NCBI GenBank assembly: GCA_045530725.1
Contig: JAZSCT010000034.1
Coordinates: forward strand, 8,294 to 72,293
Reading direction: 5' to 3'
Length of the DNA stretch: 64,000 bases
Source of the DNA: SIG435 sp045530725
Lineage (GTDB): Bacteria > Bacillota > Clostridia > UMGS1810
Shown here: positions 1 through 8,654 of the stretch, piece by piece
How the letters are laid out: each line of letters starts with the position of its first letter
Position numbering within the stretch: position 1 is the first letter of the stretch
Position numbers and translations under genes: made by a program
The notes under the pieces: model-generated
What the model was told of the DNA's origin: nothing
Seen by the model: the letters and a program-made list of their open reading frames with translations, nothing else
Databases searched by the model: none

Positions 1-370
1 CCTGTGATTTCGGTCTGTCAAATCCATAGTCCGAAAGACTGAAAGCATCATCTGTTGCTTTTTCTTCTGCCACTACATTTTTTAAGAAGTTTTCCAGTTG
101 GCTTATCATAGACTGATTAAGTTCTGCAGAAGGGCTTTCTATATATGAATACATTACGGAATCATTTTTTCTGAATGTATATGAGGAGTCGGGAAGTGTC
201 ACCGATATTTCATTTAAGTATTTGTCAGAAATATCTGTGACTGTATATGTCTTTACCTCGTTTTCCTTTGTGCCATTATCCGATATGGGATCAAGATTTG
301 TCACCCATATTGTTATGCCAAGAAGAATCACAGCCACAACCAGAAGTATCACCAGAGACTTTTTGTTCAT
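1..370 (-). CDS. DUF4340-like lipoprotein/membrane-anchored protein, N-terminal part (runs off window)
   Basis: Only the first 123 codons are present; the gene continues past the left edge. It opens with MNKKSLVILLVVAVILLGIT, one N-terminal membrane anchor, followed by an extracytoplasmic segment ending near LSDYGFDRPKSQ, which resembles the GL.xP motif of DUF4340 proteins. DUF4340 proteins are typically encoded directly after GldG-like auxiliary proteins of Gld-type ABC systems, as here. Its ATG at 370 shares one base with the TGA stop of the preceding gene (TGATG), so translation is probably coupled. The family call rests on position and one motif; the C-terminus is not visible. Confidence 0.6.
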   Translation of the reverse strand, partial: MNKKSLVILLVVAVILLGITIWVTNLDPISDNGTKENEVKTYTVTDISDKYLNEISVTLPDSSYTFRKNDSVMYSYIESPSAELNQSMISQLENFLKNVVAEEKATDDAFSLSDYGFDRPKSQ

Positions 371-1794
371 CAGAGTTTCCTCCTTTTTACGAAGGTGACA
401 AGTCCCCATAAGAGGAATATTGCAGGAATGATGATAACAGTCAGAACCATTACTCTCTGTGACTGCTCTTTAGAAATATCCATTCCGCGGTTTGTGATAT
501 TCTTTGGTCCCACATCAAGAAGAGAACTGGAGCCTGTTGTGTATTTTATACAGTTTGAAATATAGTCTGCATTTGCAAAAGCGGAATTTACAATATAGTT
601 TCTGTCGAAGAGTTTTTCTCCGCCGATAAATACTGCCTGGGCCTTCTTTCCGCCGTCATACATTCTCTCTGTAAGGCAGGCAACTGCAAAAGGACCCTTT
701 ACTTCTTTATTTCCGCTTCCCGAAGGAGACATTGTTACGAAACTCTTGTCGCTTGTGATAAGAAGCGGAGTATATGTGATATTTTTTGCACTTGATTTTC
801 GGATTGCTGTAGCATCACAGGAAAGGATTCTTCTCTGTGCGGTACCGATAGAATCGATTATATCGTGGTTGTAAAGATCTGGCAGTAGTTCAAGAGGAAT
901 ATCTGCGTGATGTGCGCTGCTTCCTTCTACTGCATAGCCTGGTATGAATTCAACACCCCATTCTCTGAAGTATTCTTCTATGTTTGAAAGATCTTTTTCA
1001 TTTGAGTGTCTGTCATAAATTACCATAAGGTTGCCGCCTTTTTTCATATATCCGTTAATGGCGGTTATTTCCTGTGGTGTAAAGTCGTCAACAGGATTTA
1101 TGATAAGCATATCTGCATTTTCGGGAACGGAAGTATTTGTAAGGTTAAGTGAACTGATATCCCCATAGAGAAGAGGGAAACTTTCTTTAAGATAAGGTGC
1201 GGTTATGCTTTCTCCGTGACCTGTAGATACATATATTTTAAGTTTCTTTCCATATACGGCATAGTCAATAGCACTTGACAGATTCTGCTCTGATTTAAGA
1301 AGCAGCATATCATCCTGATAAAGATTTGCCAGATCGGAAGAATCAATTATTCTGTATTTTTCTTTGTAGGTTACTATTATGGAGATGTCATCCATATTTT
1401 CACCGGAGTCTTTTTTGTATCTTTCATAAATTCCCGGGTCTGTTTTGGGATCTATTTTTTCAAATGAGATTTTTCCTGTCATTGACTGAAATTTCTCTAT
1501 GATTGTGTATGTAGAATCAATTACATCATACGGGTCGGAGTTTTCTCTGAATTTGTCGGGGATGATGGATATGATTTTTACTTCGCCGTTTTTTACTGAA
1601 TCATCTTTGTCAAGTTTTTTGATGATTTCCTTTGTAATCGGAGAAAAGTCAAGAAGGTTGGATCTTGACAAATCCACTTTCAGATTGAAGTTGTTGTTTA
1701 TAAAACCTGACAGGATGTTCACCGAGGCAAATATTACAATCACAAGAAGTACAATTACCCAGGATGTTATTTTCATTGATATATTGTTTTTCAT
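370..1794 (-). CDS. GldG-like auxiliary protein of an ABC transporter
   Basis: Predicted 474-residue protein with an N-terminal transmembrane helix (about residues 10-30), a large extracytoplasmic region and a C-terminal membrane helix before a KRRKL tail. This architecture, and the segment IYVSTGHGES, fit the GldG / ABC-transporter auxiliary (DUF4350-like) family that works with a GldA-type ATPase and GldF-type permease. The open frame extends to a TTG at 1812, but the ATG at 1794 is chosen because GAAAGGA lies nine bases before it. It follows the permease gene at 1831 and precedes a DUF4340-like gene by one-base overlap, so all four are one operon. The exported or assembled substrate is unknown; outside gliding Bacteroidetes such systems are uncharacterised. 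Confidence 0.75.
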   Translation of the reverse strand: MKNNISMKITSWVIVLLVIVIFASVNILSGFINNNFNLKVDLSRSNLLDFSPITKEIIKKLDKDDSVKNGEVKIISIIPDKFRENSDPYDVIDSTYTIIEKFQSMTGKISFEKIDPKTDPGIYERYKKDSGENMDDISIIVTYKEKYRIIDSSDLANLYQDDMLLLKSEQNLSSAIDYAVYGKKLKIYVSTGHGESITAPYLKESFPLLYGDISSLNLTNTSVPENADMLIINPVDDFTPQEITAINGYMKKGGNLMVIYDRHSNEKDLSNIEEYFREWGVEFIPGYAVEGSSAHHADIPLELLPDLYNHDIIDSIGTAQRRILSCDATAIRKSSAKNITYTPLLITSDKSFVTMSPSGSGNKEVKGPFAVACLTERMYDGGKKAQAVFIGGEKLFDRNYIVNSAFANADYISNCIKYTTGSSSLLDVGPKNITNRGMDISKEQSQRVMVLTVIIIPAIFLLWGLVTFVKRRKL

Positions 1795-1830
1795 AATACT
1801 TTTTCCTTTCAAAAATTCTGTTTTTGTTTT

Positions 1831-2535
1831 TTAAATCCATCTTTTTTTATCAATGTGATGAACTGTTAGAAAACTGAACAGACTTACAACGCTTATGTAG
1901 TATATAACTGCCTCTGTGTTGATGATTCCTCTGGAAAAGTCTCCGTATCTGGCAGAAATTGAAATGTGGTTTAAGAATGCGGCTATGTGAGGATTTGATA
2001 CATTGATTGCGATACGGTCTATTATAAACAAAACAAAAAGTATTCCGAATGTGGCAACTGCAGAGATAAGTTGATTCTCTGTAAGTGCGCTTATGTATGT
2101 TCCTATTGATATAAAAGCAGAACTCATAAGAAGAAATCCTATATACTGGCTTATAAGTTCTCCTCTTGAGATTTCGCCATATATTGATATGATAAACGGA
2201 AATATTATTGTGAGCCACAATGAAAGCCCATATACACTTATTGCCGCAAAGAGTTTGCCAAGGACAATATGAGTGATACTTACAGGTGCGGTAAGGAGCA
2301 ACTGATCGGTTTTTGAATTTTTTTCTTCGGACAGAAGACGCATTGTAAGGATAGGGATGAGAAACATCTGTATGGTATTCAATCCTTCAAAAAACGCCTT
2401 TAGGTTGGAGGTGTTTTCCTGTATGTTCGTTACCATAAAGGTAAGGGCTGATGCAAAGAGGAAAAATCCTATGAATATGTAGCCTAATGGTGATGAAAAG
2501 TACGCTTTAAGTTCTTTGTTGTATATTGCATTCAC
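1831..2535 (-). CDS. GldF-like ABC transporter permease
   Basis: Predicted 234-residue, strongly hydrophobic protein with about six membrane helices, starting MNAIYNKELKAYFSSPLGYI; the KELK..F.SP.GYI opening is typical of ABC-2 permeases of the GldF/NosY type. The start is GTG at 2535, preceded by AGGAGG at optimal spacing inside the last codons of the upstream ATPase gene. It forms the membrane channel of the Gld-type complex with the ATPase at 2538 and the GldG-like protein at 370. No substrate-specific feature can be read from it. Confidence 0.8.
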   Translation of the reverse strand: MNAIYNKELKAYFSSPLGYIFIGFFLFASALTFMVTNIQENTSNLKAFFEGLNTIQMFLIPILTMRLLSEEKNSKTDQLLLTAPVSITHIVLGKLFAAISVYGLSLWLTIIFPFIISIYGEISRGELISQYIGFLLMSSAFISIGTYISALTENQLISAVATFGILFVLFIIDRIAINVSNPHIAAFLNHISISARYGDFSRGIINTEAVIYYISVVSLFSFLTVHHIDKKRWI

Positions 2536-2537
2536 TT

Positions 2538-3575
2538 CTATTTGTCCTCCTTTTTGATTCCAAGCATATCATTGAATGTTTCTTTGAATGATTTCTTTTT
2601 TTCTTTGGGTGCCGGAGTTTTTTTCACAAGTGAAACTGCATTCTCTCCGGTGAGTTTTAAGAATATTTCTTCAAGGGTAAGGGTGCTTGATTTCATGGAT
2701 ATAATCGGAAGTTTTGCCTTTGCCAATGCATAAAACACATTTTCTCTTGCATCCTTTCCGAAGTCAGATATTATACTGTATTCAAGCCCGTCCCTTGTTT
2801 CTTTCACAAATTTTACTTCAGATACATTTTCTATATCGTTTGTAAGGATACCATCTGCTTTTTCTTTGTCACCTGATACCGTAATGGTGAATTCTTCCTT
2901 TGATGAAAGCATATTGCTTATTTCATCAGGAGAGCCGTCTGCCATAAGAGTACCGTTGTTTATGATGATAATCTTTTCGCATACAGAGTCTATTTCCTGA
3001 AGTATATGAGAACTTAAGATGATGGTTTTTTCTTTGCCCAGTTCTCTGATGACGTTTCTTACTTCGATAATCTGCTTGGGATCAAGACCTACTGTAGGCT
3101 CGTCCAGTATAAGTATTTCAGGGTCTCCTATAAGTGCCTGAGCGATTCCCACTCTCTGTTTATAGCCTTTTGACAGGTTTCTTATGAGCCTTTTTTCCAC
3201 ATGGTTGATTCTTACAAGAGCAACAACTCTGTTTATGTGGTCTTCCTTTTTGAGTTTTGACTTTGAGCATTTTAAGTCAAATACAAATTCAAGATACTCC
3301 CTTACTGTCATATCAGGGTACAATGGCGGAAATTCGGGAAGGTATCCGATTCTTTTTTTGCATTCATCGGGGGATTTGAGAATATCATATCCTGAAACAG
3401 TCACACTTCCTGCACTTGCGGAGAGATATCCTGTGATAATATTCATTGTGGTGGACTTACCTGCACCGTTAGGACCTAAGAAGCCGACGATTTCACCTTT
3501 TCTGATAGAAAAGGAAATGTTGTCAACTGCAAGTTTTTGTCCGTAATATTTGGAAAGATTTTTTACTTCTATCAT
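2538..3575 (-). CDS. ABC transporter ATP-binding protein (GldA/CcmA type)
   Basis: Predicted 345-residue ATPase. Walker A is GPNGAGKST (residues 34-42), the signature is LSKGYKQRVG, Walker B is LILDEPTVGLDP, and the switch histidine lies in SSHIL. A C-terminal extension of about 100 residues, usual in ABC-2 partner ATPases, ends in a Lys-rich tail. The frame is open to 3614, but MIEVKNLSKYYG at 3575 has AAAGGA eight bases upstream and is the normal family start. First gene of the operon ATPase-permease-GldG-DUF4340; it energises export or an envelope rearrangement whose substrate is not evident. Confidence 0.88.
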   Translation of the reverse strand: MIEVKNLSKYYGQKLAVDNISFSIRKGEIVGFLGPNGAGKSTTMNIITGYLSASAGSVTVSGYDILKSPDECKKRIGYLPEFPPLYPDMTVREYLEFVFDLKCSKSKLKKEDHINRVVALVRINHVEKRLIRNLSKGYKQRVGIAQALIGDPEILILDEPTVGLDPKQIIEVRNVIRELGKEKTIILSSHILQEIDSVCEKIIIINNGTLMADGSPDEISNMLSSKEEFTITVSGDKEKADGILTNDIENVSEVKFVKETRDGLEYSIISDFGKDARENVFYALAKAKLPIISMKSSTLTLEEIFLKLTGENAVSLVKKTPAPKEKKKSFKETFNDMLGIKKEDK

Positions 3576-3629
3576 TTCGTTTTTCCTTTCATATGTAGGC
3601 ACAATAATGCACATAAATTACTACATTAT

Positions 3630-3659
3630 ATTATAACATATAATTGTAAATAATGTGTA
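3630..3659 (-). promoter_or_regulatory. Possible promoter of the Gld-type ABC operon
   Basis: On the minus strand a TATAAT (3630-3635) lies 18 bases from TACACA (3654-3659), about 55 bases upstream of the ATPase start. The region is AT-rich and a second TATAAT overlaps it at 3625-3630, so the exact choice is uncertain. Confidence 0.35.
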
Positions 3660-3714
3660 AATATTTTTATGTAATATTTGACAAAAAAGAATGTTTGTAT
3701 TTGTTCAAATCATA

Positions 3715-3748
3715 CAAAAAAGGACTGTAAAAATCATTTTTACAGTCC
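3715..3748 (-). terminator. Intrinsic terminator of hisS-aspS
   Basis: A perfect 12-bp stem, GGACTGTAAAAA (3722-3733) against TTTTTACAGTCC (3737-3748) with a TCA loop, is followed on the minus strand by seven U. It sits 19 bases after the aspS stop codon. The same 12-base arm recurs in the veg/icd terminator near 26015. Confidence 0.9.
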
Positions 3749-3766
3749 CCTTGTAAATTGTGGGTA

Positions 3767-5545
3767 TTATTCTTCAGTTTTTGAAATTTCGATTCCCAGT
3801 TCGTCAAGTTGTCTTTTGTCAACGGTATCAGGAGCGTTGCTCATAAGTTCGGAAGCGTTCTGTACTTTAGGGAATGCAATGACGTCTCTGATGCTTTCTG
3901 ACTTTGTAAGAAGCATTACAAGTCTGTCAAAGCCATATGCCATACCGCCGTGAGGAGGTACACCGTATTTGAATGCTTCAAGAAGGAATCCGAATCTTTC
4001 GTGAGCCTGTTCTTTGGAAAGCCCGATGATATCAAACATTTTTTCCTGAAGTTTGTCATCAAATATTCTTATTGAACCGCCGCCAAGTTCACATCCGTTG
4101 AGGATGATGTCGTAAGCCTTTGCTCTTACTCTCTCAGGTTCACTTTCAAGGTATTCAAGGTCTTCATCCATTGGTGATGTGAAAGGATGATGCATTGCCA
4201 CGTATCTTCCTTCTTCCTCGTTGTACTCAAGAAGAGGGAATTCTGTTACCCAGAGAAGATTGAACTTGTCTTCGTCGATAAGTCCGTTATTTTTTGCAAC
4301 TTCAATTCTCAATGCACCAAGTGAGTCAAATACCACCTTGTCCTTGTCTGCTACGATAAGGATAAGGTCGCCCACTTCTGCTTCTGCTTTTTTGATAATA
4401 GCATTTATTTCATCTTCTGTAAGGAACTTTGCGATAGGAGACTGAACGCCGTCAGCGTTTATTCTCATCCATGCAAGACCTTTTGCTTTGTATGTTTTTA
4501 CAAATTCGCCAAGTGCATCAACATTCTTTCTTGAAATGTTTTCAGAAAGGCCCTTTGCATTGATACATCTTACAGAGCCGCCTGCCTCGATTGCACCTGT
4601 AAATACACCGAAACCGCAGTTTCTCACTTCGTCGGTAATGTTTCTTATTTCAAGACCAAATCTTGTGTCAGGTTTGTCAGAACCGAATCTGTCCATTGCT
4701 TCCCTGTATGGAAGTCTTAAGAATGGTGTTTCAATATCTTTATTAAGAACTTCTTTGAAAACTCTCTTTATAAACTGTTCATTTACGCTTATTACATCGT
4801 CGATTTCAACAAATGACATTTCAAGGTCAATCTGAGTAAACTCAGGCTGTCTGTCTGCTCTTAAGTCTTCATCTCTGAAACAACGTGCAATCTGGAAGTA
4901 TCTGTCCATACCTGCAAGCATAAGAAGTTGTTTGTAAAGTTGTGGAGACTGTGGAAGAGCATAGAAATGTCCGTGATGAACACGGCTTGGTACAAGATAG
5001 TCTCTTGCCCCTTCAGGTGTACTCTTCTGAAGCATAGGTGTTTCTATTTCCAAAAATCCGTTTTCGTCATAGAAATCACGTGCAAGTTTTGCTATTTTGT
5101 GACGGAGAACCATCTTTCTCTGCATATCAGGACGACGAAGGTCAAGATATCTGTGTTTGAGTCTCAGTTCTTCTTTAACGTCGCTGTTTTCTTCGATGTA
5201 GAAAGGTGGTGTCTGTGATTTGTTTAAGATTCTCAGTTCTGTAACTTCGATTTCTATTTCACCTGTAGGCATATTCGGGTTGATGGATTCTCTCATTCTT
5301 ACAATACCCTTTGCCGCAAGTACATATTCGCCTCTTACAGTAGCCGCCTTTTCATAAAGGTCCTTGTTGTCTGTGTTGAAATAAAGTTGAATAATGCCTG
5401 AAATATCTCTTAAGTTGATGAATATAAGACCGCCAAGGTTTCTTACCTGGTCTGCCCATCCCATAAGTACAACTTCTTCACCGATGTTATCTTTGGAAAG
5501 GGTTGCACATTTGTGGGTTCTTTTTAATCCTTTTAAGTTTTCCAT
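3767..5545 (-). CDS. aspS: Aspartate--tRNA ligase
   Basis: Predicted 592-residue class II aminoacyl-tRNA synthetase of the bacterial type, with the N-terminal OB-fold anticodon domain (GWADQVRNLGGLIFINLRD), motif 2 around FRDEDLRADRQPEFTQ, the inserted GAD domain in the middle, and motif 3 GYAFGFDR near the C-terminus (here GMAYGFDRL). Length matches the bacterial family (about 590). It charges tRNA-Asp with aspartate in the cytoplasm; from sequence I cannot decide whether it also charges tRNA-Asn. It follows hisS by 10 bases, the common Firmicutes hisS-aspS operon, and ends in a strong terminator. Confidence 0.97.
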   Translation of the reverse strand: MENLKGLKRTHKCATLSKDNIGEEVVLMGWADQVRNLGGLIFINLRDISGIIQLYFNTDNKDLYEKAATVRGEYVLAAKGIVRMRESINPNMPTGEIEIEVTELRILNKSQTPPFYIEENSDVKEELRLKHRYLDLRRPDMQRKMVLRHKIAKLARDFYDENGFLEIETPMLQKSTPEGARDYLVPSRVHHGHFYALPQSPQLYKQLLMLAGMDRYFQIARCFRDEDLRADRQPEFTQIDLEMSFVEIDDVISVNEQFIKRVFKEVLNKDIETPFLRLPYREAMDRFGSDKPDTRFGLEIRNITDEVRNCGFGVFTGAIEAGGSVRCINAKGLSENISRKNVDALGEFVKTYKAKGLAWMRINADGVQSPIAKFLTEDEINAIIKKAEAEVGDLILIVADKDKVVFDSLGALRIEVAKNNGLIDEDKFNLLWVTEFPLLEYNEEEGRYVAMHHPFTSPMDEDLEYLESEPERVRAKAYDIILNGCELGGGSIRIFDDKLQEKMFDIIGLSKEQAHERFGFLLEAFKYGVPPHGGMAYGFDRLVMLLTKSESIRDVIAFPKVQNASELMSNAPDTVDKRQLDELGIEISKTEE

Positions 5546-5555
5546 AATTGTCTCC

Positions 5556-6812
5556 TTATCTTAATGCGTCAGCGATTTTTTTCACATCAAGTTCTGTTTC
5601 TGTAATTTCGCCGTTTTCCATACATTTGAGTCCCGCTTTTTTGTTATTGATTTCATCATCACCGAGAACGATGGTGTATTTTGCATTGAGTTTGTTTGCA
5701 AATTTCATCTGCGCCTTTACGCTTCGGTTAAGGTGGTCACATTCTGCCCTGATACCTTCTTTTCTAAGTCCGAATGTAAGTGCCTGGGCATACTTTGCCG
5801 CTTCCTCGCCGATGGATGCTACAAATATATCTGTGTCATTGGGCTCAGGAATCACAATACCCTGTTCTTCCATTGTAAGGATCAGTCTTTCCAACCCCAA
5901 AGCAAAACCTGTTGCGGGAGTATGAGTGTGACCAAGTTCCTCAATAAGACCGTCATATCTTCCACCGCCGCAGATTGTGGAGTTGGAATTTTTGTTATCG
6001 GCAATGATTTCAAATACGGTTTTTGTATAATAATCAAGACCCCTTACAATAAGCGGATCGATATGATACTCAATACCCATTCCTTCAAGATAGGATTTAA
6101 CCTTTTCGAAATGTTCGCTGCACTCATCACAGATACAGTCGAGAAGAAGTGGTGCATCCTTTACTATGCCCTTGCAGATATCAGACTTACAGTCGAGGAT
6201 TCTCAATGGATTCTTTTCAAATCTTGACTTACATGTATCACAAAGATCGTCATAGTAAGGTTTCAAATATTCTTTGAGTTTTTCGTTATATACACTTCTG
6301 CAGTTAGGACATCCGATACTGTTGATATTAAGTTTCAGATTTTTAAGTCCGATTCTTTCATACAGAAGCATTGCAAGACTCATAAGTTCTGCATCTACAG
6401 AGGGATCCTGACTTCCCAGACTCTCTGCACCGAACTGATGGAATTCTCTGTATCTTCCTGCCTGTTTGTTTTCATAGCGGTAGCAACTTATGATGTAGAA
6501 GAGTTTTGCAGGCTGGGGGATATTGAAAAGCCCGTGCTCGATATAGAGTCTTGCACAGGGAGATGTGCCTTCAGGTCTTAAGGTGATACTTCTCTCGCCC
6601 TTATCCATAAAGGTGTACATTTCCTTCTGTACAACGTCTGTTGTATCGCCTACGCCTCTTTCGAATAATTCTGTATGTTCAAAAACAGGTGTTCTTATTT
6701 CCTTGAAATTGTATTCTTTGCATATTTTTCTTATTTCGTCCTCAAGATACTGCCATATGTGGGACTTATCAGGGAGCATATCGTTGGTTCCCTTTGGTGC
6801 TTTTGTAAGCAT
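5556..6812 (-). CDS. hisS: Histidine--tRNA ligase
   Basis: Predicted 418-residue class II synthetase. It opens with the family hallmark KAPKGTNDMLP, then motif 1 ERGVGDTTDVVQKEMYTF, motif 2 TLRPEGTSPCARLY, the histidine signature GLDYYTKTVFE, and CGGGRYDGL; a C-terminal anticodon-binding domain follows. A Cys cluster (CPNCRS, CDTC, CICDEC) in the insertion region resembles that of several Firmicutes HisRS. The ATG at 6812 has AAGGAAG upstream. First gene of hisS-aspS. The leader from the predicted start near 6843 is only about 30 nt, too short for a T-box, so T-box control is not supported. Confidence 0.97.
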   Translation of the reverse strand: MLTKAPKGTNDMLPDKSHIWQYLEDEIRKICKEYNFKEIRTPVFEHTELFERGVGDTTDVVQKEMYTFMDKGERSITLRPEGTSPCARLYIEHGLFNIPQPAKLFYIISCYRYENKQAGRYREFHQFGAESLGSQDPSVDAELMSLAMLLYERIGLKNLKLNINSIGCPNCRSVYNEKLKEYLKPYYDDLCDTCKSRFEKNPLRILDCKSDICKGIVKDAPLLLDCICDECSEHFEKVKSYLEGMGIEYHIDPLIVRGLDYYTKTVFEIIADNKNSNSTICGGGRYDGLIEELGHTHTPATGFALGLERLILTMEEQGIVIPEPNDTDIFVASIGEEAAKYAQALTFGLRKEGIRAECDHLNRSVKAQMKFANKLNAKYTIVLGDDEINNKKAGLKCMENGEITETELDVKKIADALR

Positions 6813-6849
6813 TGAATCACTTCCTTAATAATATATAAATCCATCCTTC

Positions 6850-6878
6850 ATTGTAATGAAAAATAGGGTATTTGTCAA
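6850..6878 (-). promoter_or_regulatory. Promoter of hisS-aspS
   Basis: Minus strand TTGACA (6873-6878), exactly 17 bases, then TACAAT (6850-6855). Predicted start about 30 nt before the hisS ATG. Confidence 0.85.
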
Positions 6879-6912
6879 GTGAATAACCAAAAAAATGTTT
6901 CTCTTGTTGAGA

Positions 6913-6941
6913 TTGACAAAAATCACCTTCAGGTGTATATT
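6913..6941 (+). promoter_or_regulatory. Promoter of the membrane protein at 6982
   Basis: TTGACA (6913-6918), 17 bases, TATATT (6936-6941). It diverges from the hisS promoter only 35 bases away. GGAGGTGA at 6965-6972 serves the ATG at 6982. Confidence 0.85.
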
Positions 6942-6981
6942 TAAAGAGTAGATAAGTATGTATCGGAGGTGATGGATTCTG

Positions 6982-8382
6982 ATGGGAGAAAAAACAAGGA
7001 TTTATCATATTTTTGCAGCATTTTTAGTTGTGGTGTTTTTGTTTCTTAATGTGTATTCTCTGTGGTTTGGTGCAAAGAATACAGGCGATATCATTACGAT
7101 CACTGACAGTTTTACCCTTTCATCGGATAAGACAGGTACAAGTGTATATCTTAGTGATAGTCTTAAGGAAAAAGGTGATATACACAGATATCATTTTCTT
7201 ACAGATGACTCTATGGCGGTAAGAATTGCAGGATACCTATCAAAATTCATAAATCCTCTTTATGTGTGGATTATAATAAATATGTTGAGCACATTGTTTA
7301 TAATATATATGCTTATATCCCTTCTTTCTTCAGAAGAAGGGGGAATACTTAAGTTTGTTCTTGTGGTTCTCTTTCCCTTTCTTCCGGGATTTTTCCGCGG
7401 CAGTGTTCAACTTGGAGCATATACACTTTGCGGGGCACTCGTTCTTTGTGTGATATATATCGGCACAATTAAAGGCGCATCGGTTGTCAAATGGTATCTT
7501 GCAATGGCTCTTTGTGCGATTGTTGTATCGGTTCTTCCGGAATTTTGGATTATAGTATATATAATTCCGTTTGTGGCATACAGGGATATAAAGATCAGTT
7601 ATGACGGGGGAAGGGCGGCATCTCATATATTGTTGCTTCTTCTTACGGCAATTATAATTCATTTTGCTTATTTAAGAGCGTTCGCCGACTATAGTGAACT
7701 GTATTCGTATCTTACGGGGACAGAGTATCTTAATTCCACTTCGGGCATAAAATACTTTATGTGCTTTGATACTGTAGAAAAAATCGGGATTTATCTTCCT
7801 GCTTTTGTTATGGCAGTTGTATCATTTGCAGGGTTAATTTTTGTAGAAAAATATGTGAGAAAGTACATTTACCCGGGAGTTTTTCTCTATATCTGGATGG
7901 TACTTTTTGCACCAAAGAATTCATATGTGATAACAGTTATATATCCTGTTTTGTTTTTTGCATTTTCAAAGACTCTTATTCATGTGGGTTTTTTAAGAAC
8001 CATTAAGAAATATGTGACAGTTTCTTTGTGCATTCTTCTGCCTTTGTGCATACTGTGTTGTATAAATATATCTTACTCAAATCATACAAAAGGACTTCTC
8101 ACCACCTGTTATGTGCAAGAGTATGCCAAATTGTATGATGAATATGCAAAAGAAGATTCTCTTGTGCTTTCTGTAACAGATGAGAGCAAATCCGCTATGC
8201 ATATGTATGCTGCATATCCAAAAAAGACTATTCTTTCAGTACCGGATGAAAAAGAAGTCACTCGCATTGCAGACACATACCGACCTTGCTGTGTTGTGTC
8301 GGAATATGAAATATCTCTGGAAGGATATGAAAAAGTACTGAATGAAGAAGGTAAATATGTATATACATTATACGTTAAATAG
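6982..8382 (+). CDS. Polytopic membrane protein of unknown function
   Basis: Not recognised. The 466-residue product has about ten predicted membrane helices: one at residues 10-31, a loop of some 45 residues, then helices spread over residues 75-350, and a soluble C-terminal domain of about 110 residues. The layout (first helix, external loop, many helices, extracytoplasmic tail) recalls GT-C-type glycosyltransferases or envelope polymer proteins, but no catalytic motif is evident, so this is only a fold-level suggestion. It stands alone: own promoter at 6913, strong GGAGGTGA site, and a terminator at 8431. Confidence 0.75.
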   Translation: MGEKTRIYHIFAAFLVVVFLFLNVYSLWFGAKNTGDIITITDSFTLSSDKTGTSVYLSDSLKEKGDIHRYHFLTDDSMAVRIAGYLSKFINPLYVWIIINMLSTLFIIYMLISLLSSEEGGILKFVLVVLFPFLPGFFRGSVQLGAYTLCGALVLCVIYIGTIKGASVVKWYLAMALCAIVVSVLPEFWIIVYIIPFVAYRDIKISYDGGRAASHILLLLLTAIIIHFAYLRAFADYSELYSYLTGTEYLNSTSGIKYFMCFDTVEKIGIYLPAFVMAVVSFAGLIFVEKYVRKYIYPGVFLYIWMVLFAPKNSYVITVIYPVLFFAFSKTLIHVGFLRTIKKYVTVSLCILLPLCILCCINISYSNHTKGLLTTCYVQEYAKLYDEYAKEDSLVLSVTDESKSAMHMYAAYPKKTILSVPDEKEVTRIADTYRPCCVVSEYEISLEGYEKVLNEEGKYVYTLYVK

Positions 8383-8430
8383 TGAAAACTGATTTTATAT
8401 AATGGCATAAGTTTATTATGATTTATTAAA

Positions 8431-8466
8431 CGGGATGTGAAAATCTGATTTTTACATTTCGTTTTT
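8431..8466 (+). terminator. Intrinsic terminator after the membrane protein
   Basis: A 13-bp stem with three G-U pairs, CGGGATGTGAAAA (8431-8443) with TTTTTACATTTCG (8449-8461), loop TCTGA, followed by a U run. It lies 48 bases after the stop at 8382. Confidence 0.8.
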
Positions 8467-8583
8467 GCGTTTATTATCTCAGAAAAAATGCAAAAAGATA
8501 TCCTATTTTTGCAAAAATAAGTAAAAAACACCCTGATATTTGGAAAAAATGCGAAAAAACAAGAGGAAACATGAAAATAATAC

Positions 8584-8612
8584 TGGAAATTTCGTTTGTA
8601 TAGTGATATAAT
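8584..8612 (+). promoter_or_regulatory. Promoter of the glycogen operon
   Basis: TGGAAA (8584-8589), 17 bases, then TATAAT (8607-8612) with an extended TG at 8604. The predicted start near 8619 coincides with the upstream in-frame GTG, which argues that translation begins at the TTG at 8655. Confidence 0.8.
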
Positions 8613-8654
8613 ATATTTGTGAATCTCTATATATTGTTCGAAGGGGGAAGCAGT

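Noticed and set aside
6813..6850. T-box leader for hisS-aspS
   Set aside because: The predicted leader is about 30 nt, with no specifier stem or T-box sequence, so there is no room for one.
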